Shown one piece after another: positions 54,501 through 61,705 of a stretch of 64,000 nucleotides of DNA. Below the pieces are notes generated by a model. That model searched no databases. It was not told where the DNA came from and was given only the letters and a program-made list of their open reading frames with translations. The position numbers and the translations under genes are program-made. Origin of the DNA: Chryseobacterium oleae (GTDB lineage: Bacteria; Bacteroidota; Bacteroidia; Flavobacteriales; Weeksellaceae); the NCBI RefSeq assembly GCF_900115055.1, contig NZ_FOVD01000001.1:1116001-1180000 (forward strand). The letters run 5' to 3'. Each line of letters opens with the position of its first letter. Positions within the stretch are counted from its first letter, which is position 1.

Positions 54501-54677
54501 GATCAGGTTTCGCCTTTGGGCAGAGCGGTTATCGGAGGACTGATTTTCTCCACGTTCTCTGTACTCGTTATTCTTCCGCTGGTTTTCGGGTGGATGCAGA
54601 AAAATGCGGGAATTATTTCTCCATCACTGGATCCAGAGGACGAAGAAAGCATTCATTATTTAAATCCCAACTCTTAA
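51525..54677 (+). CDS. RND efflux permease
   Basis: The 1050-residue protein has 12 transmembrane helices and two large periplasmic loops. Typical motifs are the opening FALRRPISVMVLVLGLLFFG and the first-loop VDILPEMDLPVV. The proton-relay helix GILVDESTVTIENIHQHF carries Asp, but there is only one acidic residue in that motif, not the DD of drug pumps. The second repeat has GLIMSIGVSIANAVLLISNAE. It drives export by proton influx. Neighbouring Met- and Cys-rich proteins suggest a metal substrate; the permease sequence alone does not decide. Confidence 0.9.
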   Translation: MNLIKFALRRPISVMVLVLGLLFFGIKAAKDVKVDILPEMDLPVVYVAHSFNGYTPQQMEGYFTKMYVNMLLFTNGIRSIESKNTQGLTLMKVNFYEGTNMGEAIAQINALSTRSQVFLPPGAPPPFIIRFDSSSQPVGQLVFRSSTQTNNQLQDIANFNARPFLIKIPGLTTAPPFGGSPRTIEINVDPYKLRAHSLSPEQVVEAISRNNITSPSGNVYIGDTNYLTPTNNTVKKVEELGDIPLFKGTADNVYIRDVATVKDGADITTGYALIDGKRSVYINIAKASNASTLEVVNKLKKALPKIQRNMPEGVQISYEFDQSVYISNALKSLIIEGVLGALLTGLMVMLFLKDTRAALIVILTIPISIISGVLFLKLFGQSINIMSLSGLALAIGILVDESTVTIENIHQHFAMGKTRAQAIWDACKEIAFPKLLIMLCILAVFAPALMMSGIPGSLFMPLAMAIGFSMIASFVLSQTFVPVMANWMMKHDPKTCENHKPDWFSGFRDRFVRFLSSLMKSRKIIVSISLAAALCAGFGLYQITGKDVLPSVNSRQFQVRIKAAEGTRIEVTEIKVKKFLEHLKNKVGKDNIAISSVFIGQHPSTFAVSPIYLYNAGPHEALMQVALKEFKGNSDELKDELRGYYKEKMPDLQISFEPIELTEKILSQGANNPIEVRVSGMMKKMNRMYAEKLLVKLKEIKYLRDQQIPQSMNYPALQISIDRVRAAQLGLDAQDIAKSLVAATASTRYTNKNFWVGGMMGIAYDVQVQTPQNILNSKEELANLPLSKNSDRPVLGDVAFITSTKELGESYNLGTMGYTTVTANTHKTDLEQASKDVKKAIESLGELPKGVNIEVAGMAPVLDETLSSLASGLLIAIVVIFLMLSATFQSFRVSLVILTTVPFVVVGSLALLNLTGSTLNLQSYMGLIMSIGVSIANAVLLISNAETIRKSTGNALEAGLEAAKLRIRPIIMTTLAMAAGMLPMAIGFGEGSDQVSPLGRAVIGGLIFSTFSVLVILPLVFGWMQKNAGIISPSLDPEDEESIHYLNPNS

Positions 54678-54688
54678 TTTTTACTTCA

Positions 54689-55774
54689 ATGAAAAACATT
54701 ATATATACAGCCATTACCATAGGACTTATGAGTATTCCGGCTTCCTGTAAAGAAGAAAAGCCAATGGATATGTCCAAAGAAGCCAAACCCATGATGATGC
54801 ACAGCATGGAAACTTTGGAGATCAAAAAGAGCAATCCGAAAGTTGAATTAAAATTGGCCGGCGAACTGATTCCGGATCAGGAAACCGCTTTATTTGCCAA
54901 AATACCGGGATATATAAAAAAGATCAATGCAGACATTGGTTCATATGTGAGTGCAGGACAGGTTTTAATGGTTCTGGATGCTCCTGAAATCCAGTCACAG
55001 GCTGCTAATGCCAAATCGAAATGGCAGGCGCAGGAAGCCATTTATGCTGCTACAAGATCCAATTACGACAGAGTGTACCGGGCAAATGAAACGAAGGGAG
55101 CCATCGCTAAAGATGCCTTGGATCAGATCACTGCCCGGAAACTGTCAGATCAGGCGCAGGTTAATGCCGCAAAGTCAGCCTACCGTGAACTGCAGGACAT
55201 CAATCAATATCTGGTTATCCGTGCTCCTTTCAGCGGAATTATTACGGAAAGAAATGTAGACCTCGGTGCTTATGTAGGTCCGAACGGCGGCGCTCCATTG
55301 ATGGTCATTCAAAATACATCCAAACTTCGCCTGAGCCTTTCTGTTCCGGAAGCAAGTGTTCAATATTTGAAAACGGGAGATACCATTTCGTTCAGGATTA
55401 ATGCGATGCCTGAGAAAAGTTTTAAAGCCCGGATTTCAAGGAAGTCGGGATCGTTGGATGTGAAGTTGCGTTCGGAGAAAATTGAGGCTGATTTTATTAA
55501 TCATTCAAGAGAATTAAAGCCATTTATGATCGCGGAATCCGTCATTCCTCTGCAAAATCAGGAAGCTACTTTCTTTATTCCGAGATCAGCTTTGGTGGAA
55601 AGTAATATGGGAATTTACATCATTAGGAATGAAGGTGGCAAAACCAGGTTTGTTCCTGTAAAAAAAGGAAGAGTTCTCAATGATATGATTGAAGTTTTCG
55701 GGGAACTCACCGAAGGCGATAAGATCATTAAAAAAGGAAATGAAGAAATTTTAGAAGGAAGTTTAATTAAATAA
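54689..55774 (+). CDS. RND periplasmic adaptor subunit, lipoprotein
   Basis: With the start at 54689 (MKNIIYTAIT) the protein has 361 residues and a lipobox PASC (Cys20). The frame extends 33 codons into the permease gene, which I reject. Just after the lipid Cys is a Met-rich stretch (PMDMSKEAKP and MMMHSME), like the Met-rich region of CusB that binds Cu(I) or Ag(I). A lipoyl-like half (FAKIPGYIKKINADIGSYVSAGQVLMVLD), an alpha-hairpin and the barrel-sandwich return (IRAPFSGIITERNVDLGAYVG) follow. It bridges permease and outer-membrane channel. Confidence 0.9.
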   Translation: MKNIIYTAITIGLMSIPASCKEEKPMDMSKEAKPMMMHSMETLEIKKSNPKVELKLAGELIPDQETALFAKIPGYIKKINADIGSYVSAGQVLMVLDAPEIQSQAANAKSKWQAQEAIYAATRSNYDRVYRANETKGAIAKDALDQITARKLSDQAQVNAAKSAYRELQDINQYLVIRAPFSGIITERNVDLGAYVGPNGGAPLMVIQNTSKLRLSLSVPEASVQYLKTGDTISFRINAMPEKSFKARISRKSGSLDVKLRSEKIEADFINHSRELKPFMIAESVIPLQNQEATFFIPRSALVESNMGIYIIRNEGGKTRFVPVKKGRVLNDMIEVFGELTEGDKIIKKGNEEILEGSLIK

Positions 55775-55782
55775 CATCAACA

Positions 55783-56217
55783 ATGAAAGCATTATTCAAA
55801 AACACAGTCATCATTATTTTCGGATCAGTCGTTTTATACGCGTGTGGTCATGAAAAACAAAAGAACACGCCGAAACCTGAACCTGAACCTGTCCAGAAAG
55901 TGCAGCCAGTTGCCACTACCGGAACATATAAAAAGGGAGATCATGTCCCTAGTGAAACCGTCTGCATGGTAAACAATGCCTATATGGGCAAAAAACAGAT
56001 GGAAGTTCCCCACGGTGGAAAGATGTACTACGGCTGCTGCGAAATGTGTGTAGAAAAGATTCCGAATGATCCAAGCGTGAGAGAAGCGGTAGATCCGCTT
56101 ACCGGAAAGAAAGTGGATAAAGCCAATGCATACATTGTGATGGTAAGTGATGAAGGAGAAGTGGCTTATTTTGAAAACGAAGAAAATTACAAACAGTTTT
56201 TAGCACAAAATTCATAA
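55783..56217 (+). CDS. Small Cys/Met-rich lipoprotein of the RND operon
   Basis: The 144-residue protein has a lipoprotein signal (LYAC, Cys21) and a Pro/Lys/Glu-rich linker. A metal-binding-like segment follows: Cys61-Met62, several Met, His-Gly-Gly, and YGCCEMCVEKIP with Cys85, Cys86 and Cys89. CCxxC/TRASH- or YHS-like patterns are found in proteins that bind Cu or related soft metals. It begins 8 bp after the adaptor, so it belongs to the efflux operon, perhaps as a periplasmic metal carrier. Confidence 0.75.
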   Translation: MKALFKNTVIIIFGSVVLYACGHEKQKNTPKPEPEPVQKVQPVATTGTYKKGDHVPSETVCMVNNAYMGKKQMEVPHGGKMYYGCCEMCVEKIPNDPSVREAVDPLTGKKVDKANAYIVMVSDEGEVAYFENEENYKQFLAQNS

Positions 56218-56244
56218 TCTATATTTTTCTAATATTGTTTTTAG

Positions 56245-56274
56245 GGCCTGGTAATTTATTATCAGGTCTTTTTT
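56245..56274 (+). terminator. Terminator of the RND operon
   Basis: A 10-bp stem (56245-56254 with 56259-56268, two G-U pairs) and a 4-nt loop are followed by TTTTTT. Confidence 0.7.
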
Positions 56275-56289
56275 ATGTGAATGTAAGGT

Positions 56290-56600
56290 TATTGAATCTG
56301 AAAAGGTTGGTTTACGCAAAGGCGCAAAAATTCTTTAATTTAAGGCTGATTAAAGGCGCAAAGATTTTATCTCCGATAAAATTGAATACCACTAACTGAA
56401 TATTTATACCTATCCAACCCTGCCGAAAATCTTCGATTTTCTTGCACCTTAAAAAACACACTTTTAATAATCCTTTGCGCCCTTGCGGTAATCCAACAGT
56501 AAATACTTTCCGCGTTCAAACCTTATAGGTTTAAATCAAGTAGCTAATAAAATACAAGCATCAGCGAAATCCGAGGAATCTGCGGGAGAAAAAAAAATCA
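56290..56600. repeat. Patchwork of dispersed intergenic repeats
   Basis: Between the RND operon and the pseudogene there are repeat-like words: GCAAAGGCGCAAAAATTC near 56315 and again GGCGCAAAGATTTT near 56352, TTTGCGCCCTTGCGG near 56465, and GCGAAATCCGAGGAATCTGC near 56565. These are typical of short repeats found between genes in Flavobacteriia. I see no intact gene. Confidence 0.6.
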
Positions 56601-56612
56601 ACAGAATATCAA

Positions 56613-56729
56613 TCAATCCAAAACAATCTCCCTCTCCACTCCTATCTCCTCCAAAAATATCTGGTCATGCGAAATCACCAGCAATGTTCCTTTATAATCC
56701 TTAATAGAAGCCATCAGAATTTCCATCAT
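56613..56729 (-). pseudogene. C-terminal remnant of an ABC-F-type ATPase
   Basis: A 38-codon frame on the minus strand reads as the end of an ABC ATPase: IKDYKGTLLVISHDQIFLEE, then IGVEREIVLD and a stop. VISHD is the switch (H-loop) motif, and the preceding KGTLLV strand is typical of the second cassette of ABC-F proteins. Nothing upstream (higher coordinates) continues it: there the sequence changes at once to a repeat (AGATCCAGCAAATTTCACGG). The N-terminal part, with Walker motifs, is missing. It is a decayed fragment. Confidence 0.75.
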
Positions 56730-56734
56730 AAAAC

Positions 56735-56790
56735 AACATGAATATCCGTGAAATTTGCTGGATCTGCTGGAGATTTTCACTGCCAATCAT
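56735..56790. repeat. Dispersed repeat bordering the ABC-F remnant
   Basis: The words TATCCGTGAAATTTGCTGGA and TCTGCTGGAGATTTT belong to the same loose family as those at 25240, 56565 and 58990. Its junction with the ABC-F remnant at about 56730 suggests that the repeat replaced or truncated the gene. Confidence 0.5.
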
Positions 56791-56855
56791 CTGAAATCAG
56801 AACAAAAAAAGACAGGCTAAAAAACCTGTCTTTAAAAAATATTTCGTGTAATTTT

Positions 56856-57104
56856 TTACTCTACATTGATTACTTTTTGAATTTCCGGAGCATGTTGCTT
56901 GATGGTATTTTCTACGCCCAATTTCAGGGTTGAGAAATTCAGCGAACATCCGGAACAGTTCCCCAAAAGTTTTACAAAAACCTGGTTATCCTTCACGTCA
57001 ATAAGCTCGATATCACCTCCATCCTTGTTCAGGAACGGCCTGATGCTTTCCAGAGCTTCCATTACTCTCGTTACTGTATCTTCGTGTGTTATATTTGTTT
57101 CCAT
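56856..57104 (-). CDS. NifU C-terminal-domain Fe-S scaffold (Nfu-like)
   Basis: The 82-residue protein is a single Nfu domain: VMEALESIRPFLNKDGGDIEL at the N-terminus and the cluster-binding Cys50-x2-Cys53 in GNCSGCSLN. The classical sequence is GACGSCPSS; here Asn precedes the first Cys and Leu follows the second. It carries and hands over [4Fe-4S] clusters. It lies 46 bp downstream of mrp on the same strand, consistent with a common Fe-S function. Confidence 0.92.
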   Translation of the reverse strand: METNITHEDTVTRVMEALESIRPFLNKDGGDIELIDVKDNQVFVKLLGNCSGCSLNFSTLKLGVENTIKQHAPEIQKVINVE

Positions 57105-57150
57105 ATTTCTTTAGTTCAATTCGGCTTTTTTCAAACTTAATTGAAAATCA

Positions 57151-58260
57151 TTATTTTTTAGCTTTCGGCGAGCAACCCGCCATCGTTGAAATCTTTACAG
57201 CTTCTGTAGGGGGAAGATTTTTATTTCTTTCCAGTAGACTTTCTACCATTTTTCTTGCCGTTTCAGTGTAGATTCCTTCAATTTTAGAACCTTCCTGAAG
57301 CGCAGCAGGTCTTCCGACGTCTCCGGCTTCTCTGATACTCTGAATCAACGGGATCTCTCCCAGTACCGGAATCCCCAGATCTTCAGCAAGATACTGAGCT
57401 CCCTGTCTTCCAAAGATGTAGTACTTGTTATCAGGAAGTTCTTCCGGCGAAAAATACGCCATATTTTCGATTAATCCAAGAACCGGAATGTTAATACTTT
57501 CCATCTGGAACATCGCGATTCCTTTTCTTACGTCTGCCAAAGCTACGTGCTGAGGCGTACTTACGATCACAGCACCTGTTACAGGTACTTCCTGAATGAT
57601 AGATAAGTGAATATCTCCTGTTCCCGGAGGAAGGTCGATTAGTAAGAAATCAAGTTCTCCCCAAGCTGCATCTCTGATCATCTGGTTCAAAGCTTTTGAA
57701 GCCATTGGGCCTCTCCAGACTACTGCCTGATTAGCTCCTGAGAAATAACCGATAGAAAGCATTTTTACCCCGTAATTTTCAACAGGCTTCATTTTACTTT
57801 TTCCGTCAACGTCTACAGAAATTGGCTTTTCACCTTCCGTATCGAACATTGTTGGAACAGACGGTCCGTAAATATCGGCATCCAGTAATCCTACTTTGAA
57901 ACCCATCTTCGCTAAAGTAACTGCCATATTTGCCGCCACTGTAGATTTTCCTACGCCTCCTTTTCCGGATGCAATAGCAATGATATTCTGAATTCCAGGG
58001 ATCTGTTTCCCTTTGATCTGGCTTAGCTGGATCTCACTCGGTTCCGGAGAAACGATTTTAAGTTTTAAGTGAATATCTTCTCCAAACTCACTGGCAAAAG
58101 CCTGCTTCATCGCTGCCTCCAGCTTTTTCTTTTCGTGCATTGCCGGTGAATGGGCGGTCATGTCGATATACACATCATTACCCATGATTTGAAAGTTACT
58201 CACCAAATCGTCTACTTCTATCTCTTTAAGGAAATCTTGAACCTGTTCTTTCGTCAACAT
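57151..58260 (-). CDS. Mrp/NBP35-family Fe-S carrier P-loop ATPase (ApbC)
   Basis: The 369-residue protein has an N-terminal MIP18/DUF59 domain (about 1-75), the deviant Walker A GKGGVGKST (99-107), and the switch regions DADIYGPSVP and LIDLPPGTGDIHLS. It lacks the CxxC found near the C-terminus of many relatives; only one Cys (AGCSPK) is present at the end. It loads or transfers Fe-S clusters. TAAATTTG (minus strand, 58287-58280) may be its -7 box. The nfu gene follows. Confidence 0.92.
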   Translation of the reverse strand: MLTKEQVQDFLKEIEVDDLVSNFQIMGNDVYIDMTAHSPAMHEKKKLEAAMKQAFASEFGEDIHLKLKIVSPEPSEIQLSQIKGKQIPGIQNIIAIASGKGGVGKSTVAANMAVTLAKMGFKVGLLDADIYGPSVPTMFDTEGEKPISVDVDGKSKMKPVENYGVKMLSIGYFSGANQAVVWRGPMASKALNQMIRDAAWGELDFLLIDLPPGTGDIHLSIIQEVPVTGAVIVSTPQHVALADVRKGIAMFQMESINIPVLGLIENMAYFSPEELPDNKYYIFGRQGAQYLAEDLGIPVLGEIPLIQSIREAGDVGRPAALQEGSKIEGIYTETARKMVESLLERNKNLPPTEAVKISTMAGCSPKAKK

Positions 58261-58419
58261 ACTAAATATAAATTGTTCACAAATTTACGCATTTTTTCGA
58301 TAATTTAGAATCAATAAAATCTATAACCCCATGTGATAAATAAGATGACAAAAGAGATGTCTTTCCTATTTCTTATCTCCATCTTTATCACACCCTATCA
58401 GTATCGTAAAATATCACTT

Positions 58420-58875
58420 ATGAATTCTACCGCTTATCCTTCTAAATATGCTTCTCCGAAAGGAATCTTCACCGTCGGAAAAACCCGATTCAAATGGTAT
58501 GATCTCGCAGAAGATCCGGCCGCTGTTTCATCTCAGGATATCCATAATGCTAAAATATGTATTGAAAATGCTGTTGAAAACTTTCAGAACAAAGAAGATC
58601 TCGGATTTGTCATCATGCACAGATGCGGCGAAAAATATTTACTCTTAGTTTGCACCTGGAGAAGCGAAAACGAGCTCTGGGAAAGTGTTTACTATGATGG
58701 TTCCGGAACCTTTGAAGTCTGGGATAGAAATACAATTCATCTTCCAACGTACTGCGTCTGGGAAATGGGCATTGTCTACCATGAGTCCCAATCCTGGAAA
58801 AAATTTCTGGGCACAGACGGTACAGAACCTCATCAGCAAGATTATTTACATGATATTTTCGAAGGGGAAGTTTAA
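58420..58875 (+). CDS. Uncharacterised protein
   Basis: With the start at 58420 (MNSTAYPSKYASPKGIF) the protein has 151 residues. A frame extension to 58333 adds a hydrophobic, AT-rich stretch that I do not trust. Aromatic-rich segments (FKWYDLAEDPA, LLLVCTWRSENELWESVYYDG, YCVWEMGIVYHESQSWKKFL) suggest a compact alpha/beta domain. No family is recognised. It is divergent from mrp, and no functional hint is present. Confidence 0.65.
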   Translation: MNSTAYPSKYASPKGIFTVGKTRFKWYDLAEDPAAVSSQDIHNAKICIENAVENFQNKEDLGFVIMHRCGEKYLLLVCTWRSENELWESVYYDGSGTFEVWDRNTIHLPTYCVWEMGIVYHESQSWKKFLGTDGTEPHQQDYLHDIFEGEV

Positions 58876-59260
58876 GTTTTTTCTACCACGAAAGATGCAA
58901 AAGTTTTTTTACACTTAAGTTTCTTGAAGTTTAAATACTTTATAAATCATAAGATCACATAAGTTTTAAGAGAAAATCAAAGATTTTATTCAGAATACGA
59001 TCCGTAAACATCTGTGTAAATCTGTGCAATCTGTGGTTAAATGAAATTAACAATATTCTTGATGAACCAGGTATCTAAATCTTTAACCTATACCTGGAAT
59101 GATAAAGCAGATGGTATTAGAAATGTCATCCTGAGCGTAGTCGAAGGATTCTCTCATTAAATCATACAACCTATCATATTCAATAGGAACGGGCTTCAGC
59201 CCGTTTAACAAATACATCCGATTCATCCGGCTTTAGCCAAAACCTAGCTTCGTTTATCAT
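58876..59260. other. Intergenic region with several dispersed repeats
   Basis: Repeat-like words found here are TACCACGAAAGATGCAAAAG (58882), AAATCTGTGCAATCTGTGG (near 59015) and GTCATCCTGAGCGTAGTCG (near 59128). An 8-bp hairpin AACGGGCTTCAGCCCGTT lies near 59188, followed by CCGGCTTTAGCC. These match families of short repeats seen between genes in many Bacteroidota. No gene is visible. Confidence 0.6.
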
Positions 59261-61603
59261 TTAATTCGCCCTGTTTTTTTCATCAAATTTCACATTCCGG
59301 TCCGCCCCTTTTACTTTTTTATTTCCAAAGGTATACGTCGCTGATAAAGTAAGCCTTCTGGAATCATAATAATTATTGTAATAATGAGTTCCCGTCGTAT
59401 AATAGATCTCGCCCCTGCTTCTCGCCTGTTTGAAAATATCCGAAACAAATACATTCACCTGCAGACTCTTCTCCATAAGACTCAACTTAAGTCCGGATGT
59501 GAAATTTCCTGCATAATTCATATAGGAATTTCCTGAATTGGATGGCAGTCTGAACCAGTAATTGAAGATCAGCTGCACTGTTTTACTTTTATTAAGCGAA
59601 AGGTTGTTCTGAAAATCAAAATTATAGCTATTCCCTTTTCTGGAAGCGGCATCAGTAGCAAAAACTTTCGTTTCCATATAAGAAATGTCCGTAGAATAAT
59701 TGGCTTCCCAGAATTTAAAGAACGTATCTGAATAATTGACTGTGATTCCCATACTGTTCTGGTTGTAATAATTCGCAAACGTGCTGATCCTGTTTTCGCC
59801 CTGCAGATTGGCCAGCTGACCAAATGCTTCTACCGTTCTCTGGAAATACGCAGATGTGGAAAGTTTCCCTTTATACACATGTGAAATTTCAAAATTGTGG
59901 TTGATAGAAGGCGTCAGCAATGGATTTCCGGTAAAATAAGAATTCACATTGATATACCATCGGTAGGGATTGATCGCGCGGAATCCCGGCCTGTTGATCC
60001 TTTTGGAATAATTTAAATTGAAAGTATTGTTTTCATTGCTTTTATAGCTGATATAAGCTGTAGGAAAGAATTTCCCATAAGAGTTTTTCGTCTGCTGTCC
60101 TGAGGTTAAGGAATTACCATTTACCGTGGAATACTCATAGCGCAATCCTGCTTTTGCCGACCATTTTTCATTAAACTCTTTTTCAAAGCTGACATACGCT
60201 GCATAGTTTTTTTCATTGTACTCAAATACATTGCTTTTTAAAGGATCTGTGATAAAATTTCCATTCGTCAAATTCTGATAAGAAATATTTGAATTGTTAT
60301 CAAAATTGGTGAACTTGACTCCGGTTTCCATCTTTGCAAACTGGTAGGGTAACGTAAGATCAGCCTGTCCTGAATAAATTTTATAATCAACAGTAGAAGG
60401 TGTTCTCACCACAAAATCATCACCTGAACTTTCTGTCGTCGTAAAATCAATCAGACTTTCCGGGATATTGGAAAAATAATTTCCGGTAATGCTCAGCTTA
60501 TTATCCTGCTTTCCAAATTTAAGATCGTAGTATCCACTTATCGTCTGCTGACGGCTATTGGCACGGTGTTCCGCATAAGTAGACAGCGTATTCGTATACA
60601 TTCCATTCTGGAAATATCTCGACGTATTCTGAACATCCATATTCGAATGCCCGAAACCGTAATCGTAAATAAATCCTACATTAGATTTAGCATTAATCTG
60701 ATAATCAATGCTTAAATTGGCTCCTAGCCCATTCCCAAAATCCCTTCTCTCATCCGAACTTTTAAGACCGTCTGCACCTTCAATGGTGTAGTTTTCATAG
60801 GAACGTTTTTGATAATCATAATGCCTTAATTTCAGTGAAGACCTTAGCTTTTCATTTTGATAATTGACTGTTGCATTGTTTGAAAACCCTGTGTAAGTTT
60901 GCTGCTGAAGGCTTGTCGTAAGACTTCCGCTCCAACCCAGATTCTGATTTTTCTTTAAAACAATATTGATGAGCCCACTGTTTCCCTGCGCTTCATATTT
61001 TGCCGGAGGAGTCGTGATCACCTCGATCTTTTCTATATTCTCGGATCTTAAGCTTTTAAGATAAGTCACAAGCTCGCTTCCTGAAAGGTTCAGCATTCTG
61101 TCATTGATCATCACAGCGACTCCGCTTTTTCCGACGATTGAAATTCCTGCATTGTCATCCACTTTAAGCAATGGGGTCGTTGATAATGCTTCTGCTCCAT
61201 CCATTCCCTGTGAAGCCACAGAATTGGATACATTAAAGATGAGACGGTCAGCCTTTCTTTCAATTAATTTTTTCCTTGCGGTAAGCGTGACGCCTTCAAT
61301 TTGTTTTTCCTGCTTTGTCTCAATAAAAAAATCCTGCTTCGTGTCTCCGTTTACGCTAATCTCTGCCGTGGATACTTCTGCTCCGTCCTGGATCAGTTTG
61401 ATATTATAATTTCCGTTATCCGGAAGTTGTAAAGAATAATTTCCTTTTTCATCTGAAATAGCCGTCTGTCTGGTTTTATCCTTTACTGCTACGATTTCTA
61501 TGTAAGAAACTGAATTCCCCGTCTGCGTTATTTTTCCTGTGATGCGCTGCGAAAAGGCAAGAACCGGCAGCAGCAGGACCACAGAAATTAATGTTTTCTT
61601 CAT
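59261..61603 (-). CDS. Outer-membrane TonB-dependent receptor-like beta-barrel protein
   Basis: The 780-residue protein has a signal peptide (cleavage after LAFSQ near residue 19). A carboxypeptidase-regulatory-like beta-sandwich (about 20-100: RITGKITQTGNSVSYIEIVAV, AISDEKGNYSLQLP) precedes a TonB plug domain (about 115-215: GMDGAEALSTTPLLKVDDNAGI, GNSGLINIVLKKNQ). The outer-membrane barrel follows (with motifs such as FNLNYSKRINRPGFRAINPY). It belongs to the outer membrane beta-barrel family 3 type that lacks a SusD partner. The substrate is unknown. It is divergent from the GH92 gene. Confidence 0.88.
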   Translation of the reverse strand: MKKTLISVVLLLPVLAFSQRITGKITQTGNSVSYIEIVAVKDKTRQTAISDEKGNYSLQLPDNGNYNIKLIQDGAEVSTAEISVNGDTKQDFFIETKQEKQIEGVTLTARKKLIERKADRLIFNVSNSVASQGMDGAEALSTTPLLKVDDNAGISIVGKSGVAVMINDRMLNLSGSELVTYLKSLRSENIEKIEVITTPPAKYEAQGNSGLINIVLKKNQNLGWSGSLTTSLQQQTYTGFSNNATVNYQNEKLRSSLKLRHYDYQKRSYENYTIEGADGLKSSDERRDFGNGLGANLSIDYQINAKSNVGFIYDYGFGHSNMDVQNTSRYFQNGMYTNTLSTYAEHRANSRQQTISGYYDLKFGKQDNKLSITGNYFSNIPESLIDFTTTESSGDDFVVRTPSTVDYKIYSGQADLTLPYQFAKMETGVKFTNFDNNSNISYQNLTNGNFITDPLKSNVFEYNEKNYAAYVSFEKEFNEKWSAKAGLRYEYSTVNGNSLTSGQQTKNSYGKFFPTAYISYKSNENNTFNLNYSKRINRPGFRAINPYRWYINVNSYFTGNPLLTPSINHNFEISHVYKGKLSTSAYFQRTVEAFGQLANLQGENRISTFANYYNQNSMGITVNYSDTFFKFWEANYSTDISYMETKVFATDAASRKGNSYNFDFQNNLSLNKSKTVQLIFNYWFRLPSNSGNSYMNYAGNFTSGLKLSLMEKSLQVNVFVSDIFKQARSRGEIYYTTGTHYYNNYYDSRRLTLSATYTFGNKKVKGADRNVKFDEKNRAN

Positions 61604-61705
61604 GTATTTTGTAGTAATAGTTTTTAATAAGACAATTCCTGACTTTCTTTTATTACATTCCGTTCTGCTGTTTTTTCAATATATTCGTGGGTATAAATTG
61701 ATGAT

